Below, in pieces: positions 1-11,430 of a DNA stretch of 64,000 nucleotides (the stretch's first letter is position 1; each line of letters opens with the position of its first letter). The position numbers were made by a program, and so were the translations under genes. The DNA is from Physella acuta (Eukaryota > Mollusca > Gastropoda > Physidae): contig NW_026731876.1 of NCBI RefSeq assembly GCF_028476545.1, positions 440,001-504,000 on the forward strand, in the 5' to 3' direction. Below the pieces are notes generated by a model that was not told where the DNA came from, searched no databases, and worked only from the letters and a program-made list of their open reading frames with translations.

Positions 1-335
1 ACATGACACACAGAACATCAAACATCACACATCACACACTTCACGTCAAACATCAAACATCACACACTGCACATCATACATCACACACTGCACATCAAAC
101 ATCACACACGGCAAATCAAACACCACACACAGCACATGAAACATCGCATACTACACATCAAACATCACACACTACACATCAAACATCACACACAGAACAT
201 CAAACATCACTATTGGCACACCAAACATCACACACAGAACATCAAACAACTACACACTACACATAAGACATCACACACTACACATCAAACATCAAACACT
301 ACACATCAAACATCACACACAGAACATCGAATATG
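1..335. repeat. CA-rich minisatellite, ~17-bp unit
   Basis: Degenerate units built on ACATCAAACATCACACAC repeat from the window edge to about 335, so the array continues to the left. Short open frames through it (Thr/His/Gln-rich) come from the repeat composition and are not genes. Confidence 0.95.
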
Positions 336-940
336 TACCACAAGGCATTAAACATCACAGTAGATTAGTCTGCACATGTTATTTTCATGCATTAAAAACC
401 TGGTAATTTTTATTTCTTTTTTGTGTATCTGTTATTTCTTTTATTCTCTACTTTTAGAATTCAGAGATTGCAAAGATATGAATCAAACAATATTTATGTG
501 TTTTTTTTAATAACTGAGCACGGCTTTATCCTGTTTGTTTTAACACCTCACTCTATCAGTAACTCTAACTGTCACAGCAGACATCTCACCCGACTGGTCG
601 AGTGGTCGCCCCTGTGTAATCATTCATCTTGTTATCTCCCCTTTATTATTGAATATAGTTATCTAAAAATATCTTTTAATAACTAATTAAATATCTAATT
701 ACATTGAAAATTGGAAATTCTTGCGTCGATGACGTCAGAAATAAATGTATCTTGCAAGATGAAAAAAAAAAAACATTGCTTTAGTACAACTGGGTCAAGA
801 TTGAATTAGAAAAGTTGGCGACAAACCCACAGATATACAGACAGATAGACATTGTGACCCAAGTAAAACCCTGTATAACAAATCACGTGATCAAATTCTG
901 CCCGCCTGCAAGTAGCAGCTTCATCAAGTGAGCACAACAG
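336..940. other. Non-repetitive AT-rich stretch, nothing recognised
   Basis: No coding exon, RNA or transposon end recognised. A TGACGTCA palindrome lies near 729-736 and a short A run near 762. Confidence 0.6.
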
Positions 941-941
941 T

Positions 942-1128
942 GACTTTGGTCATTTTGTGACTTTGGTCATTTTGTGACTTTGGTCATTTTGTGACGAGGG
1001 TCATATTGTGACGAGGGTCATATTGTGACGTCATATTGTGACGAGGGTCATATTGTGACGAGGGTCATATTGTGACGAGGGTCATATTGTGACGAGGGTC
1101 ATATTGTGACGAGGGTCATATTGTGTCA
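942..1128. repeat. 17-bp tandem array (GTCATATTGTGACGAGG)
   Basis: About ten units. The first few read GTCATTTTGTGACTTTG and then change to GTCATATTGTGACGAGG, so two sequence variants of one array lie side by side. Confidence 0.95.
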
Positions 1129-1584
1129 TTACACTTTCGAAAAGAGCACAGTGGTGTTGGACTGTGTTACAAAAAAAAAAGGTTCCTTTGAGCTCCATTA
1201 CTGACTGGTGGACAGTTAAGACAATAGACTGCCACACAGCTTCACTCACTGGTGACAATACATTTGTCTTCTTCATTTGTATAACAGCCAATTCAATTCT
1301 GTTAACGGTTGAAATATATATATATATATATATTTAAGGGTGGGGGGGCAGATACTTTGGCCAATTCGCCGGAATTGGTTTTGTTACGCCTTAGCGTATC
1401 CTCTGCTCCAAATATGTAGGGGTAACTACGGTCAAAGCAATAAATGGACACAAGAATCGAGTGGACCAGGTAATCAAACAAAATAACATCCATAATCCTG
1501 TCATCTTGTACTGGGGGGGGGATCAAGTTTTTTACAACCCCAGGCGGAACCGGATTCTAGAAAATTACACCCCGGATATCCCTG
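1129..1584. other. No gene seen; TA microsatellite and short G run
   Basis: Holds a (TA)n run at about 1314-1332 and a G run near 1511. No coding signal. Confidence 0.5.
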
Positions 1585-1725
1585 GCCAGTGGCGTCGCCA
1601 GGGTTGCTGGTGGGAAGGTGAAACGTTTGACACCATCTCACACACCCGTACCCCGAGTACAACATGGGAAGGGTGAAACGTTTGACACCATCTCACACAC
1701 CCCTACTCCGAGTACACCCGGACGG
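1585..1725. repeat. hAT-like terminal sequence plus two-copy direct repeat
   Basis: CAGTGGCGTCGCCAGGG near 1585 resembles the 5' end of hAT-type MITEs, but I see no matching right end within 1 kb. Directly after it a roughly 55-bp segment (core GGTGAAACGTTTGACACC) occurs twice in tandem. Confidence 0.4.
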
Positions 1726-2117
1726 TAACGTGGTAATCATGAGAAGCAGTACCAGACCACATCATCACGTACATGGTGTACACACTCACGTGCATCGTGT
1801 ACACATTCACGTACAATCTTCAGACGCCGTGCACACATAACAATAATTGCGCCAAATATTTTCTGACCTATCTTGCTAAGTGATACACAACAGTTCAACT
1901 CAACTTCTAAACAGCTCATCATCATCATACCACACATCTTTGATGTCAAACATCACCGGCTCATAATCTTTGTGAATTCTACTTGTTATTTAAGTTACAC
2001 TTCGCTAGATAGCTGCCTCTATAGTGTAGCTACACTTGACTCCTTAGTTCTCTGAATCTGTTCAGAGTTGAAAGGTTCAAGTAGTTCTCATCGCTACAAT
2101 ATCAATCATAACTTGCT
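1726..2117. other. No gene recognised
   Basis: Short ACGTGCATCGTGTACACA-like repeats near 1765-1815, otherwise unremarkable. Confidence 0.5.
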
Positions 2118-2400
2118 ATATCCAAACATCGAACCTCATTACATCCAACCATCGAACCTCATTACATCCAACCATCGAACCTCATTACAACCAACCATTG
2201 AACCTCATTACATCCAACCATCGAACCTCATTACATCCAACCATTGAACCTCATTACATCCAACCATCGAACCTCATTACATCCAAACATCGAACCTCAT
2301 TACATCCAACCATTGAATCTACAGTTAAACCTCATTACATCAAAACATCGAACCTCATTACATCCAAACATCGAACCTACAGTTAAACCTCATTACATCC
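2118..2400. repeat. 23-bp tandem array
   Basis: About a dozen units with core CGAACCTCATTACATCCAA, with variants carrying ATTGAACC and one insertion of ATCTACAGTTAAA. Confidence 0.95.
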
Positions 2401-2461
2401 ACTGCGCCAGAACATAGAACTTCATTGAGAAAAGTTTCCTTAATGGGCTTTTCAAGTCCAT

Positions 2462-2592
2462 TCGCCGTGATAGACTGGCGTGATAGACTGGCGCTCGCCG
2501 TGATAGACTGGCGTGATAGACTGGCGTGATAGACTGGCGCTCGCCGTGATAGACTGGCGTGATAGACTGCCGTGATAGACTGGCGCTCGCCG
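2462..2592. repeat. 13/24-bp array (CGTGATAGACTGG)
   Basis: CGTGATAGACTGG repeats nine to ten times, some units extended by CGCTCGC. Small array of mixed unit length. Confidence 0.9.
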
Positions 2593-3234
2593 AGTATGAA
2601 TTCAGAGATTCACCGGAAGTGCACATTTTTGCACGACTTTCGTTTTACACCGTCGGAAGTAGTTTCAGATCTGCCGTGTTGGGTTTTTTAAAACATTGAG
2701 GTGAAATCGTGGGGATGCTGCTAAAATAAGCGGGACAAATTTGCCAGCATCTGCCAACAAGACAAGACTAGATCTAAATATTTCACTGGAGAGTCTTGGA
2801 CCATCATATTAGTGCTGTGTAAGTGCCATGATTATTTTCCGTGAAGGAAAACAACAGCCTAATCCGTCAAGGGAGAGTTATTTTTGTTCCCCATCGACTG
2901 TAGCATGACGTCACGCTATCAAATTATTACAGGAACACACACGTATTGCAAGCCATCGGAAAACAATTGACCCCCTCGTCCCTGGGACTTTGTCGTGAGC
3001 GAGAAAAAAAACTAACACTCCAATCTTTCCTTATTATTTCATTTTTGTTTTCTCTCATTGTTTTCGTTGTAGTTTTTCTCTGTTTTGTTGCTTTGTTTAT
3101 TTCTTTCCCCGTTTTGTTGAATTTATTGTTTTCATCTTTCCCATATTTTGTTACATTTTTTAACGTCTGTCCCATATTTTGTTACATCTCTTGTCCTTAT
3201 TTGCTCTAGGTTCGCCATTCTGTATCACTTATTC
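2593..3234. other. No gene recognised; pyrimidine-rich tract
   Basis: T/C-rich from about 3010 to 3220 on the plus strand. No exon could be supported. Confidence 0.5.
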
Positions 3235-4035
3235 ACCCACACAGTTATCTATCCACATATTATCCACCCACCCACACACCAATTCACACTCACAAGTATC
3301 CACCCACACAACTATCTACTCACACAGCTATCCACCCACACAACTATCTGCTCACACAGCTATCCACCCACACAACTAACTATCTACTCACACAGCTATC
3401 CACCCACACAACTATCTACCCACACAACTATCCACTCACACAGCTATCCACCCACACAACTATCTGCTCACACAGCTATCCACCCACACAACTAACTATC
3501 TACTCACACAACTATCTACCCACACAACTATCTACCCACACAACTATCTACCCACACAACTATCCACTCACACAGCTATCCACCCACACAACTATCTGCT
3601 CACACAGCTATCCACCCACACAACTAACTATCTACTCACACAGCTATCCACCCACACAACTAACTATCTACTCACACAACTATCTACCCACACAACTATC
3701 TACCCACACAACTATCTACCCACACAACTATCTACCCACACAACTATCTACCCACACAACTATCCACTCACACAGCTATCCACCCACACAACTATCTGCT
3801 CACACAGCTATCCACCCACACAACTAACTATCTACTCACACAGCTATCCACCCACACAACTAACTATCTACTCACACAACTATCTACCCACACAGCTATC
3901 CACCCACACAACTAACTATCTACTCACACAACTATCTACCCACACAACTATCTACCCACACAACTATCCACCCACACAACTAACTATCTACTCACACAAC
4001 TATCTACCCACACAACTATCCACCCACAGATCCCC
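3235..4035. repeat. ~16-bp CTATCCACCCACACAA minisatellite, 800 bp
   Basis: Units of 15 to 20 bp on the theme CTATC(C/T)ACCCACACAA(C/G), arranged in repeated multi-unit blocks, which indicates higher-order duplication. Ends near CCACAGATCCCC. Confidence 0.95.
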
Positions 4036-4183
4036 AACCAGAAGGTGTCGACCTGTAAAATGACCACCACCAAAATGGGTGTCCACATTTCATCGTGTTT
4101 CTGCTGTCCACATTTCATTCTGATTCTGCTGTCCACATTTCATCGTGTTTCTTGTGTCCGCACGTCTGTCTGTCGTCTGTAGA

Positions 4184-4265
4184 CGGATGGCAGAGATTTC
4201 CTCCACGTGTCCCCGACATGACTGTCCTCCCTCCCCTCCCCTCCCTCCCCACCCAAACTGTATCC
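4184..4265 (+). other. Weak candidate internal exon
   Basis: A pyrimidine-rich acceptor (CTGTCTGTCGTCTGTAG) precedes an open stretch encoding DGWQRFPPRVPDMTVLPP and further Pro-rich residues, followed by a possible donor CCG|GTAATT near 4266. Nothing homologous is recognised and no partner exon was found. It may be chance in a C-rich region. Confidence 0.15.
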
Positions 4266-4389
4266 GGTAATTCCCCCAGGAACCGTAACTCCGATAAAAA
4301 GGGAGATAATGTTAGTTCACCGTGTCGGTTGAGTGCCTAAATAACAGGCAACAGTGTGAGTTATGGGGACAACTGCTGGCGTTTTGGTG

Positions 4390-4680
4390 GGCCGCTCTGT
4401 CGGGGGGGGGGGGGGGGAGGAGTTATGGCTCTTCTAGTGTTGGGGGGGGGGTATGGCTTCTTGATTAGGGGGGGGCGTGAATATAGGGGTCATGGCTGTT
4501 TGATAGGGGGGGAGCTGTATGATGTAAGAGGATCTATGGCTGCAGCGTTTATTTCAGACATTTTTCTCCCGTGGGGGGGGGGGGGAGTGGTCACTTGTGA
4601 GGGGGAGGGTGGACACGGTTCAAAGTATATATTTTCTATATAAATTATTCTTTGTTATTGGGAGGTGTGGGGGGGTCTAT
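4390..4680. other. G-run-rich region
   Basis: Plus-strand G homopolymers of roughly 9 to 17 occur at about 4400, 4441, 4470, 4506, 4575 and 4667. No gene. Possible G-quadruplex former; apparent open frames are Gly-rich artefacts. Confidence 0.7.
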
Positions 4681-4979
4681 TTCTGTAGAATGGTGAACAT
4701 CTATGGCAGATCTATGTCTGAGACATGCTCCCACGGTAAACTAAACTAACTAGACAGAACGTACTCCATCAAAATATATTTCATTACATAACCATTGTCT
4801 CGTACATTGTCTCGTACATCGCATAAAGAAAATGAATGTCGTCTCATTGGCGCATCAAAATGTATAACCTGGTATTGATGCGAGCGTTCATCTGATAAAA
4901 ACTCAAACTTTGATCCTTGTGGGTTGAACTGGGATAAATTAGATGAATGTTTGAAGTCAGATGCCAAAGTAGGACTCTG

Positions 4980-5540
4980 TTGGGGGGGGGGGGGGGCAGA
5001 CACAGTTCCGCGCCCGATTCAAGTGCTATTTCCGGTATTTTCAAATTGTTTTATCGATTACTTTTTATTTTCAAATTGTTTTATCGATTACTATTTATCT
5101 CCCACGTTTGGGGTCGGACATTCAATCCTCAAACCCCCCCCCCCCCCATCCCCTCCCACCATCCCTCACCCACGCCTTCACGCCGTAGTGTTGGGGACCA
5201 CCCAAGCGTCTCACCCCTCCCCTCCCCTCCCCACTCCCCCACCCCACCCACTCCCCCACTCCCCCACCCCACCCACTCCCCCACCCCACCCCCACCCCAC
5301 CCCCACATGAATGACAATGTTAATCTGACCCCAGTACTCTGATCATTCCCACGGAAGGTGAAGGTCAGCAAGTTTGGGGCAGACGACAGTCTACATGACA
5401 TGAAATCAAACAAGCTTAGCCCCTCTCATTCCCCCACCACACACACACACATACACATACACACACACACACCACATACGCACCACACACCACACCACAC
5501 ACCACACACACCACACACACACACGCGCGCACTCACCTAC
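4980..5540. other. G run, C/CCA-rich tract and CA microsatellite
   Basis: A G run at about 4981-4996, a C-rich stretch dominated by CCCCACCCCACCC at about 5137-5308, and a (CA)n/(CCACA)n tract at about 5437-5530. Open frames here are low-complexity Pro/His. Two copies of TTTTCAAATTGTTTTATCGA lie near 5037-5090. Confidence 0.8.
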
Positions 5541-5611
5541 TCTGGTCATTCCATTCTGTGAACATTATTTTCGGTCTTCTATTGTTTATAAATTGTTATC
5601 CTCGTAGTTGT

Positions 5612-6035
5612 TCATTGTGGGCGTGTTCTATGGCTGCTGTGGTCCATTGTGGGCCTGTTCAATGGCTGTTGTGGTCCAATGTGGGCGTGTTCTATGGCTG
5701 TTGTGTTCCATTGTGGGCGTGTTGTGGTCTAGTGTGGGCGTGTTCTATGACTGTTGTGTTCCATTGTGGGCGTGTTGTGGTCTAGTGTGGGCGTGTTCTA
5801 TGGTTGTTGTGGTCTAGTGTGGGCGTGTTCTATGGCTGTTGTGTTCCATTGTGGGCGTGTTGTGGTCTAGTGTGGGCGTGTTCTATGACTGTTGTGTTCC
5901 ATTGTGGGCGTGTTCTATGGTTGTTGTGGTCTAGTGTGGGCGTGTTCTATGACTGTTGTGTTCCATTGTGGGCGTGTTGTGGTCTAGTGTGGGCGTGTTC
6001 TATGACTATTGTGCTCCATTATGGGCGTGTTCTAT
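5612..6035. repeat. GTGGGCGTGTTCTATGGCTG minisatellite
   Basis: Two unit types alternate: one ending in TGTTGTGGTC and one in TGTTGTGTTCCATT. About fourteen GTGGGCGTGTT cores. Confidence 0.95.
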
Positions 6036-6398
6036 CTTTAAATAGAACGGAATTACATAAGTACAAATAATAGCGCACCAAATGAACGCACCTAATATTG
6101 TAAACAGCGCGATAAGATTAGTACTTTGTATATCAATATATAATTAATTTTTAAACAAAGTAATTAGAAGTCTAATTATGTCGATCTTTATGTCAGTTTG
6201 CAATGTCAGGTTGTCTTGACCTATGTAACAAGTTTGAAAGAAATCGATTCGTGATTTTGCTCACAAGTCTCAATCCACGACGGAGGTTAGACAAAAGCAC
6301 GGAAAAGGAATTAACCGAAACAAAAGTTTGTAAAAATGGTTTTAAAGTGCCCACGGAGTCAGAGAAACGCTTTTACAAATTTTTTTGGGAAAGTAGTG
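6036..6398. other. No gene recognised
   Basis: AT-rich; a short open frame from 6203 has no recognised family and runs into the adjoining array. Confidence 0.5.
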
Positions 6399-6532
6399 AA
6401 TGTGCTACGAACGACGGACGACGCACGAATGTTCTGTAATGACGGACGACGCACGAATGTTCTGTAATGACGGACGACGCACGAATGTTCTGAAATCACG
6501 GACGACGCACGAATGTTCTGTAATGATGGATG
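6399..6532. repeat. 28-bp tandem array, four units
   Basis: Four units with the core GACGGACGACGCACGAATGT. Confidence 0.9.
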
Positions 6533-6769
6533 TTGAAACTCAGCCAAAACGGGTGCACGAATATCATTTTTTATTTGATTTGCTAAATTTAGACGACCTG
6601 AACAAAATGATCAGTTACAAGTCTCCTTTGATAAAAATTTCCTAACGGCAAATGTGTAACTTAAATACAGGACAGATTTTAGTTTTTAAAGTTGTTTTTT
6701 TAATGAATGTTGTGTGTGTGTTGTGTGTGTGGGGGCGAATGGCCATTAGAACCCTTGTTAGCTTGCAGC

Positions 6770-6966
6770 CAATGACAGGGCCCGACACAACGTCGTCTGG
6801 CTGGCAGCCAATCAGCGGCTCGCTTACAAACGGCAAAGATGACCATGTTCTTGTACTCTGTGAACCTGACCCCGTCCCATCTATCTACTGCTGGCCCCAA
6901 CACACGCAGACGTGGGAGAACATCCCGAGGTCACCCTCACCCTCATCTCGGAGTAAACTAGTCTAA
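6770..6966 (+). other. Weak candidate 3'-terminal coding exon
   Basis: After a possible acceptor (GTTAGCTTGCAG) a GC-richer open stretch encodes about 65 residues ending NIPRSPSPSSRSKLV and a stop at 6964-6966. Composition is more gene-like than its surroundings, but no family is recognised and no upstream exon was found. Confidence 0.2.
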
Positions 6967-7274
6967 TAGATTGTGGGGGGGGGGAGGATTCTAAAATGCT
7001 GGAACTTGCAGTTGGAATCTTTAGGTTATTCAGAAATTCTGTAGCTCATAGCGGTCGGAACCCATTACAGTTACAAACAATAAAGTCAAATTACCAATTA
7101 CAGAGGACTAAGTCCCGTCACTCATTACAAACTAGATAATAAATTCACTCATTACAAATAATTAAATCGTTAATAATTACAGGTGATAAAGTCAAGTCAT
7201 TAATAACAAATTACGATATCACATACTGCCCACACATTTTGCCTCAATTAAATGTTGCTACAAATCTAGTTATT
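6967..7274. other. No gene; G run and diverged CATTACAAA repeats
   Basis: A G run near 6975 and loose repeats of the type AATTACAGATAATAAAGTCA between about 7060 and 7210. Confidence 0.5.
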
Positions 7275-7866
7275 TTAAGTTCCCAACCTAGATGAGAACC
7301 TTACCAAACTAGATGGGAACCTAGATGGGAACCTCATCAACCTAGATGGGAACCTCATCAAACTAGATGGGAACCTCACCAAACTAGATGGGAACCTCAC
7401 CAACCTAGATGGAAACCTCACCAAACTAGATGGGAACCTCACCAAACTAAATGGGCACCTAGATGGGAACCTCACCAAACTAGATGGGAACCTCACCAAC
7501 CTAGATGGAAACCTCACCAAACTAGATGGGAACCTCACCAACCTAGATGGAAACCTCTCCAACCTAGATGGGAACCTCACCAAACTAGATGGGAACCTTG
7601 CCAAACTAGATGGGAACCTCACCAAACTAGATGGGAACCTTGCCAAACTAGATGGGAACCTCACCAAACTAGATGGGAACCTAGATGGAAACCTCACCAA
7701 ACTAGATGGGAACCTCACCAACCTAGATGGAAACCTCTCCAACCTAGATGGGAACCTCACCAAACTAGATGGGAACCTTGCCAAACTAGATGGGAACCTC
7801 ACCAAACTAGATGGGAACCTTGCCAAACTAGATGGGAACCTCACCAAACTAGATGGGAACCGTCTC
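7275..7866. repeat. 21-bp tandem array (~28 units)
   Basis: Unit core AACCTCACCAAACTAGATGG. Because 21 is divisible by 3, an open frame of 197 codons (RFPSSLV repeats) runs through the minus strand; this is a by-product of the unit length. A block of about 230 bp is itself duplicated (7480-7690 versus 7690-7866), a higher-order repeat. Confidence 0.95.
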
Positions 7867-7904
7867 AAACTCCACGAGAAAGCGGGGTTTGTGTATGGAA
7901 ACGA

Positions 7905-7985
7905 ATAATGATTTACTAATTGAAGGTTGAGAAAGTAGAACTAGCCAATTCTAATTGAAGGTTGAGAAAGTAGAACTAACCAATT
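7905..7985. repeat. Two-copy direct repeat of ~38 bp
   Basis: Two near-identical copies of a segment with core TTGAAGGTTGAGAAAGTAGA. Confidence 0.85.
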
Positions 7986-8149
7986 AAACCTTACCTACCC
8001 TGTGGGCTCTAAAGAACTTTCTTAGTCGAGAAATTAAGAGAAAAAAATCATCAACTGCCCCAGGGGCAGTAGAGTAGAGCTCAAAGAAAAACTAGAGAGG
8101 GTCCAGAGGAAAATATACTAAAACGTGTTGGGGTAGGGGGAGTCGGGAC

Positions 8150-8176
8150 GGGGGGGGGGGGGGGGGGGGGGGGGGA
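8150..8176. repeat. G homopolymer, about 25 nt
   Basis: One of the longest G runs in the window, directly left of the CRE-containing array. Exact length may be affected by sequencing. Confidence 0.8.
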
Positions 8177-8181
8177 AGGGG

Positions 8182-8436
8182 TGTGACGTCAGGACGGTGT
8201 GGGAGGGGTGTGACGTCAGGACGGTGGGGGAGGGGTGTGACGTCAGGACGGTGTGGGAGGGGTGTGACGTCAGGACGGTGGGGGAGGGGTGTGACGTCAG
8301 GACGGTGGGGGAGGGGTGTGACGTCAGGACGGTGGGGGAGGGGTGTGACGTCAGGACGGTGTGGGAGGGGTGTGACGTCAGGACGGTGTGGGTGAGTTAT
8401 GACGTCAGGACGGTGTATGGGAGTTATGACGTCAGT
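8182..8436. repeat. 27-bp array of perfect CRE (TGACGTCA) palindromes
   Basis: TGACGTCA occurs ten times at exactly 27-bp spacing (first base at 8184, 8211, 8238, 8265, 8292, 8319, 8346, 8373, 8400, 8427). The linker drifts at the right end (GTATGGGAGTTA) while the palindrome is kept. TGACGTCA is the consensus CREB/ATF site; binding here is inference. Confidence 0.95.
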
Positions 8437-8829
8437 CTGTGTGTGAAGCAACCGGCTAGTGCAAAACGCCATGGGTACAGAACTGTATTAAATATTGATT
8501 AAGACTTAATGAGATGTCGTTATTAATTTAAAACGAATTAGCCGGCGCCGACTAGCCGGGTAAGCGGGGTCAGCAGGTGCAGTCCTAAGTGCCGGCATCG
8601 TCTTCTCATCGGGGGCGGGGGGGGGGGAGTGATGTCATAAATTCTGACAGCGGATTTCCTCTGACGTCATCGAGTTTTCCTTCAGTTATTATTTCCAGAT
8701 ATTTCTCTGTTACTCGGCATAGGGGTCAGAGGAATGGGCGCCATTAGTGTAGGTTACGTCATCAAAAACTTTCGTTTGAACTTCAGTGGCGTTCGTGGTC
8801 AAGTGCAATCTGCCGTCACTTCCGTTAGG
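8437..8829. other. No gene; further TGACGTCA and G run
   Basis: G run at about 8612-8626 and another TGACGTCA near 8662. No coding region. Confidence 0.5.
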
Positions 8830-9418
8830 CGTAAGTTAGCATTCGTCTAACTAAAGTTAACATTCGTCTAGCTTAAGTTAACATTCGTCTAACTAAAGTT
8901 AACATTCGTCTAACTAAAGTTAACATTCGTCTAACTAAAGTTAACATTCGTCTAGCTTAAGTTAACATTCGTCTAACTAAAGTTAACATTCGTCTAGCTT
9001 AAGTTAACATTCGTCTAACTAAAGTTAACATTCGTCTAACTAAAGTTAACATTCGTCTAGCTTAAGTTAACATTCGTCTAACTAAAGTTAACATTCGTCT
9101 AACTAAAGTTAACATTCGTCTAGCTTAAGTTAACATTCGTCTAACTAAAGTTAACATTCGTCTAACTAAAGTTAACATTCGTCTAGCTTAAGTTAACATT
9201 CGTCTAACTAAAGTTAACATTCGTCTAGCTTAAGTTAACATTCGTCTAACTAAAGATAACATTCGTCTAGCTTAAGTTAACATTCGTCTAACTAAAGTTA
9301 ACATTCGTCTAACTAAAGTTAACATTCGTCTAGCTTAAGTTAACATTCGTCTAGCTTAAGTTAACATTCGTCTAGCTTAAGTTAACATTCGTCTAACTAA
9401 AGTTAACATTCGTCTAGC
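8830..9418. repeat. 21-bp two-variant array (~28 units)
   Basis: Units AAGTTAACATTCGTCTA followed by either ACTA or GCTT; the two variants are interspersed. Each unit carries a GTTAAC palindrome. Confidence 0.95.
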
Positions 9419-9485
9419 GAGCATGAGCGGTGAGTTACCCTCCTTGCTACAGAGAATTAACCAGACGACGACCTACAAGTGTGTA

Positions 9486-9893
9486 CTGCTAAACCAGTTG
9501 AAATATTTTCTACAGATTACCTTATTAAACCAGTTGAAATATTTTCTACAGATTACCTTATTAAACCAGTTGAAATATTTTCTACAGATTACCTTATTAA
9601 ACCAGTTGAGATATTTTCTACAGATTACCTTATTAAACCAGTTGAAATATTTTCTACAGATTACCTTATTAAACCAGTTGAAATATTTTCTACAGATTAC
9701 CTTATTAAACCAGTTGAAATATTTTCTACAGATTACCTTATTAAACCAGTTGAAATATTTTCTACAGATTACCTTATTAAACCAGTTGAAATATTTTCTA
9801 CAGATTACCTTATTAAACCATTTGAAATATTCTCTAAAGATTACCTTATTAAACCAGTTGAAATATGTTCTACAGATTACCTTATTAAACTAA
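9486..9893. repeat. 36-bp tandem array (11 units)
   Basis: Unit cores AAACCAGTTGAAATATTTTC and TACAGATTACCTTATT. The period is a multiple of 3, so two plus-strand frames are open throughout; not a gene. Confidence 0.95.
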
Positions 9894-10683
9894 AAACTTG
9901 TAGCGGGAGGGCGGAGTAATCTGAAAATGGATCACAAATAAACTCGATATTGTTGCCAATCAGATTTTTCGAAACTTGATATTACTATTAATCAAAACAT
10001 GAAAAATGTTGATTAAAATGAAATTACTCCGAGCCTCCGTGTCCAGGCTGAACAAATTATCTCCATTATGTTCACGGCGTCACGTGTATTCCCAGGCGCG
10101 TCCCGCGGTTACCATGGCAACGGTGGTTCAACTAACTTGCTTGCCGTGACCACACGAGCTAATTTAAACTGAAATTTTTTTTGGCCCATTTTAGCGAGAT
10201 TTTTCTGGCATGATATTGATAAGTGGGTACATTTCTAGGAGCAGAGGACGGCGGATTAATCTCTACACAACCACATCCGGCTCTTTTGTCCGCTTGTGTT
10301 TTGTCCGCTAGGAGCTCAGACCAGCGCTGAAAGGGGTGGGGAGGGGAGGATGAAATTGAAATTCCTAGTTTATTTGAGCAGAATTTTTGTTCTATTTAGA
10401 TCAAAATGTGGATGGGGTTTTTGTAAACTAAGTTGTAGAATGAAGTCAGCCATTCATCAACGACATTTTTTTTTACTTCAACTTTGAATTTTTTCATCTT
10501 TTAGAAATTTTAGATGTTAGAGAGTCGGTATTTTCGTTTACAAGTAATACAAGTATCCGAGTACCTAGACATAAAAGATTAGGCGGTGTTTTGTTACAAA
10601 TGTATCCACGTGATTTAGTACCTACACATCAGAGATTAGCTATACGGTGCTTTCTTACATAAGTCTCCTCTGTATCTGATGGC
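9894..10683. other. Non-repetitive intergenic stretch, no gene recognised
   Basis: Moderately GC-rich at 10,020-10,160, where it holds a perfect X-box (listed separately). Nothing else supported. Confidence 0.5.
10108..10121. promoter_or_regulatory. Perfect X-box (RFX-type) palindrome
   Basis: GTTACCATGGCAAC fits the RFX/DAF-19 X-box consensus on both half-sites (GTTACC, no gap to ATGGCAAC). It lies in a small GC-rich island with CACGTG at about 10,081. In animals such sites sit upstream of ciliary genes, but no adjacent gene was recognised here. Confidence 0.5.
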
Positions 10684-10977
10684 CAGTGGCGTAGCGAGGT
10701 CGGGTGTCACCCGGTGCGGCACTTAATGGTGTCACCCCCCCCCCCCCCCCCCCGAGGCGTTGCGACCCTTCCCGGGGACAAACTTTCAAGTTTTCGATTT
10801 GCACCCCCCCCCCCCTCAAACTTTCGATTTGCACCCCCCCCCCCTCAAACTTTCGATTTGCACCACCCCCCCCCCCTCAAGTTTTTCTCTATATATTTTG
10901 CTATTTTTTGCCTTGGTGTCACCCCCCTAAATGGTGTCACCCGGTGCGGTCCGCCCCCCCCCCTCGCTACGCCCCTG
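10684..10977. mobile_element. Non-autonomous hAT-like MITE with C-rich core
   Basis: Terminal inverted repeats CAGTGGCGTAGCGAGG and CCTCGCTACGCCCCTG (15 of 16 match). Flanks CTGATGGC and CTTTTGGC are an imperfect 8-bp target duplication (6 of 8). No transposase. The interior carries several C runs of 8 to 17 and repeated TTTCGATTTGCACC segments. It sits exactly at the left edge of the 16-bp array. Confidence 0.8.
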
Positions 10978-11430
10978 CTTTTGGCCACTGTACCTGTTGG
11001 CCACTGTACCTGTTGGCCACTGTATCTTTTGGCCACTGTATCTTTTGGCCACTGTATCTTTTGGCCACTGTACCTGTTGGCCACTGTATCTTTTGGCCAC
11101 TGTATCTTTTGGCCACTGTATCTTTTGGCCACTGTATCTTTTGGCCACTGTATCTTTTGGCCACTGTACCTGTTGGCCACTGTATCTTTTGGCCACTGTA
11201 CCTGTTGGCCACTGTACCTTTTGGCCACTGTATCTTTTGGCCACTGTATCTTTTGGCCACTGTATCTTTTGGCCACTGTATCTTTTGGCCACTGTATCTG
11301 TTGGCCACTGTATCTTTTGGCCACTGTATCTGTTGGCCACTGTATCTGTTGGCCACTGTATCTGTTGGCCACTGTATCTGTTGGCCACTGTACCTGTTGG
11401 CCACTGTATCTGTTGGCCACTGTATCTTTT
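10978..11430. repeat. 16-bp array (TTGGCCACTGTATCTT)
   Basis: About 28 units with variants TATCTT, TATCTG, TACCTG and TACCTT. One further diverged unit (TGTATCTGATGGCC) lies left of the MITE, so the element probably inserted into the array edge. Several long open frames are repeat artefacts. Confidence 0.95.

Noticed and set aside
4356-4643. 95-codon Gly-rich frame
   Set aside because: Generated by G homopolymers.
7275-7868. 197-codon open frame (RFPSSLV repeats) on the minus strand
   Set aside because: The 21-bp unit without stop keeps the frame open; no start context, homology or non-repeat sequence.
9423-9919. Two overlapping plus-strand frames of about 150 codons
   Set aside because: Produced by the 36-bp array, open in two frames at once.
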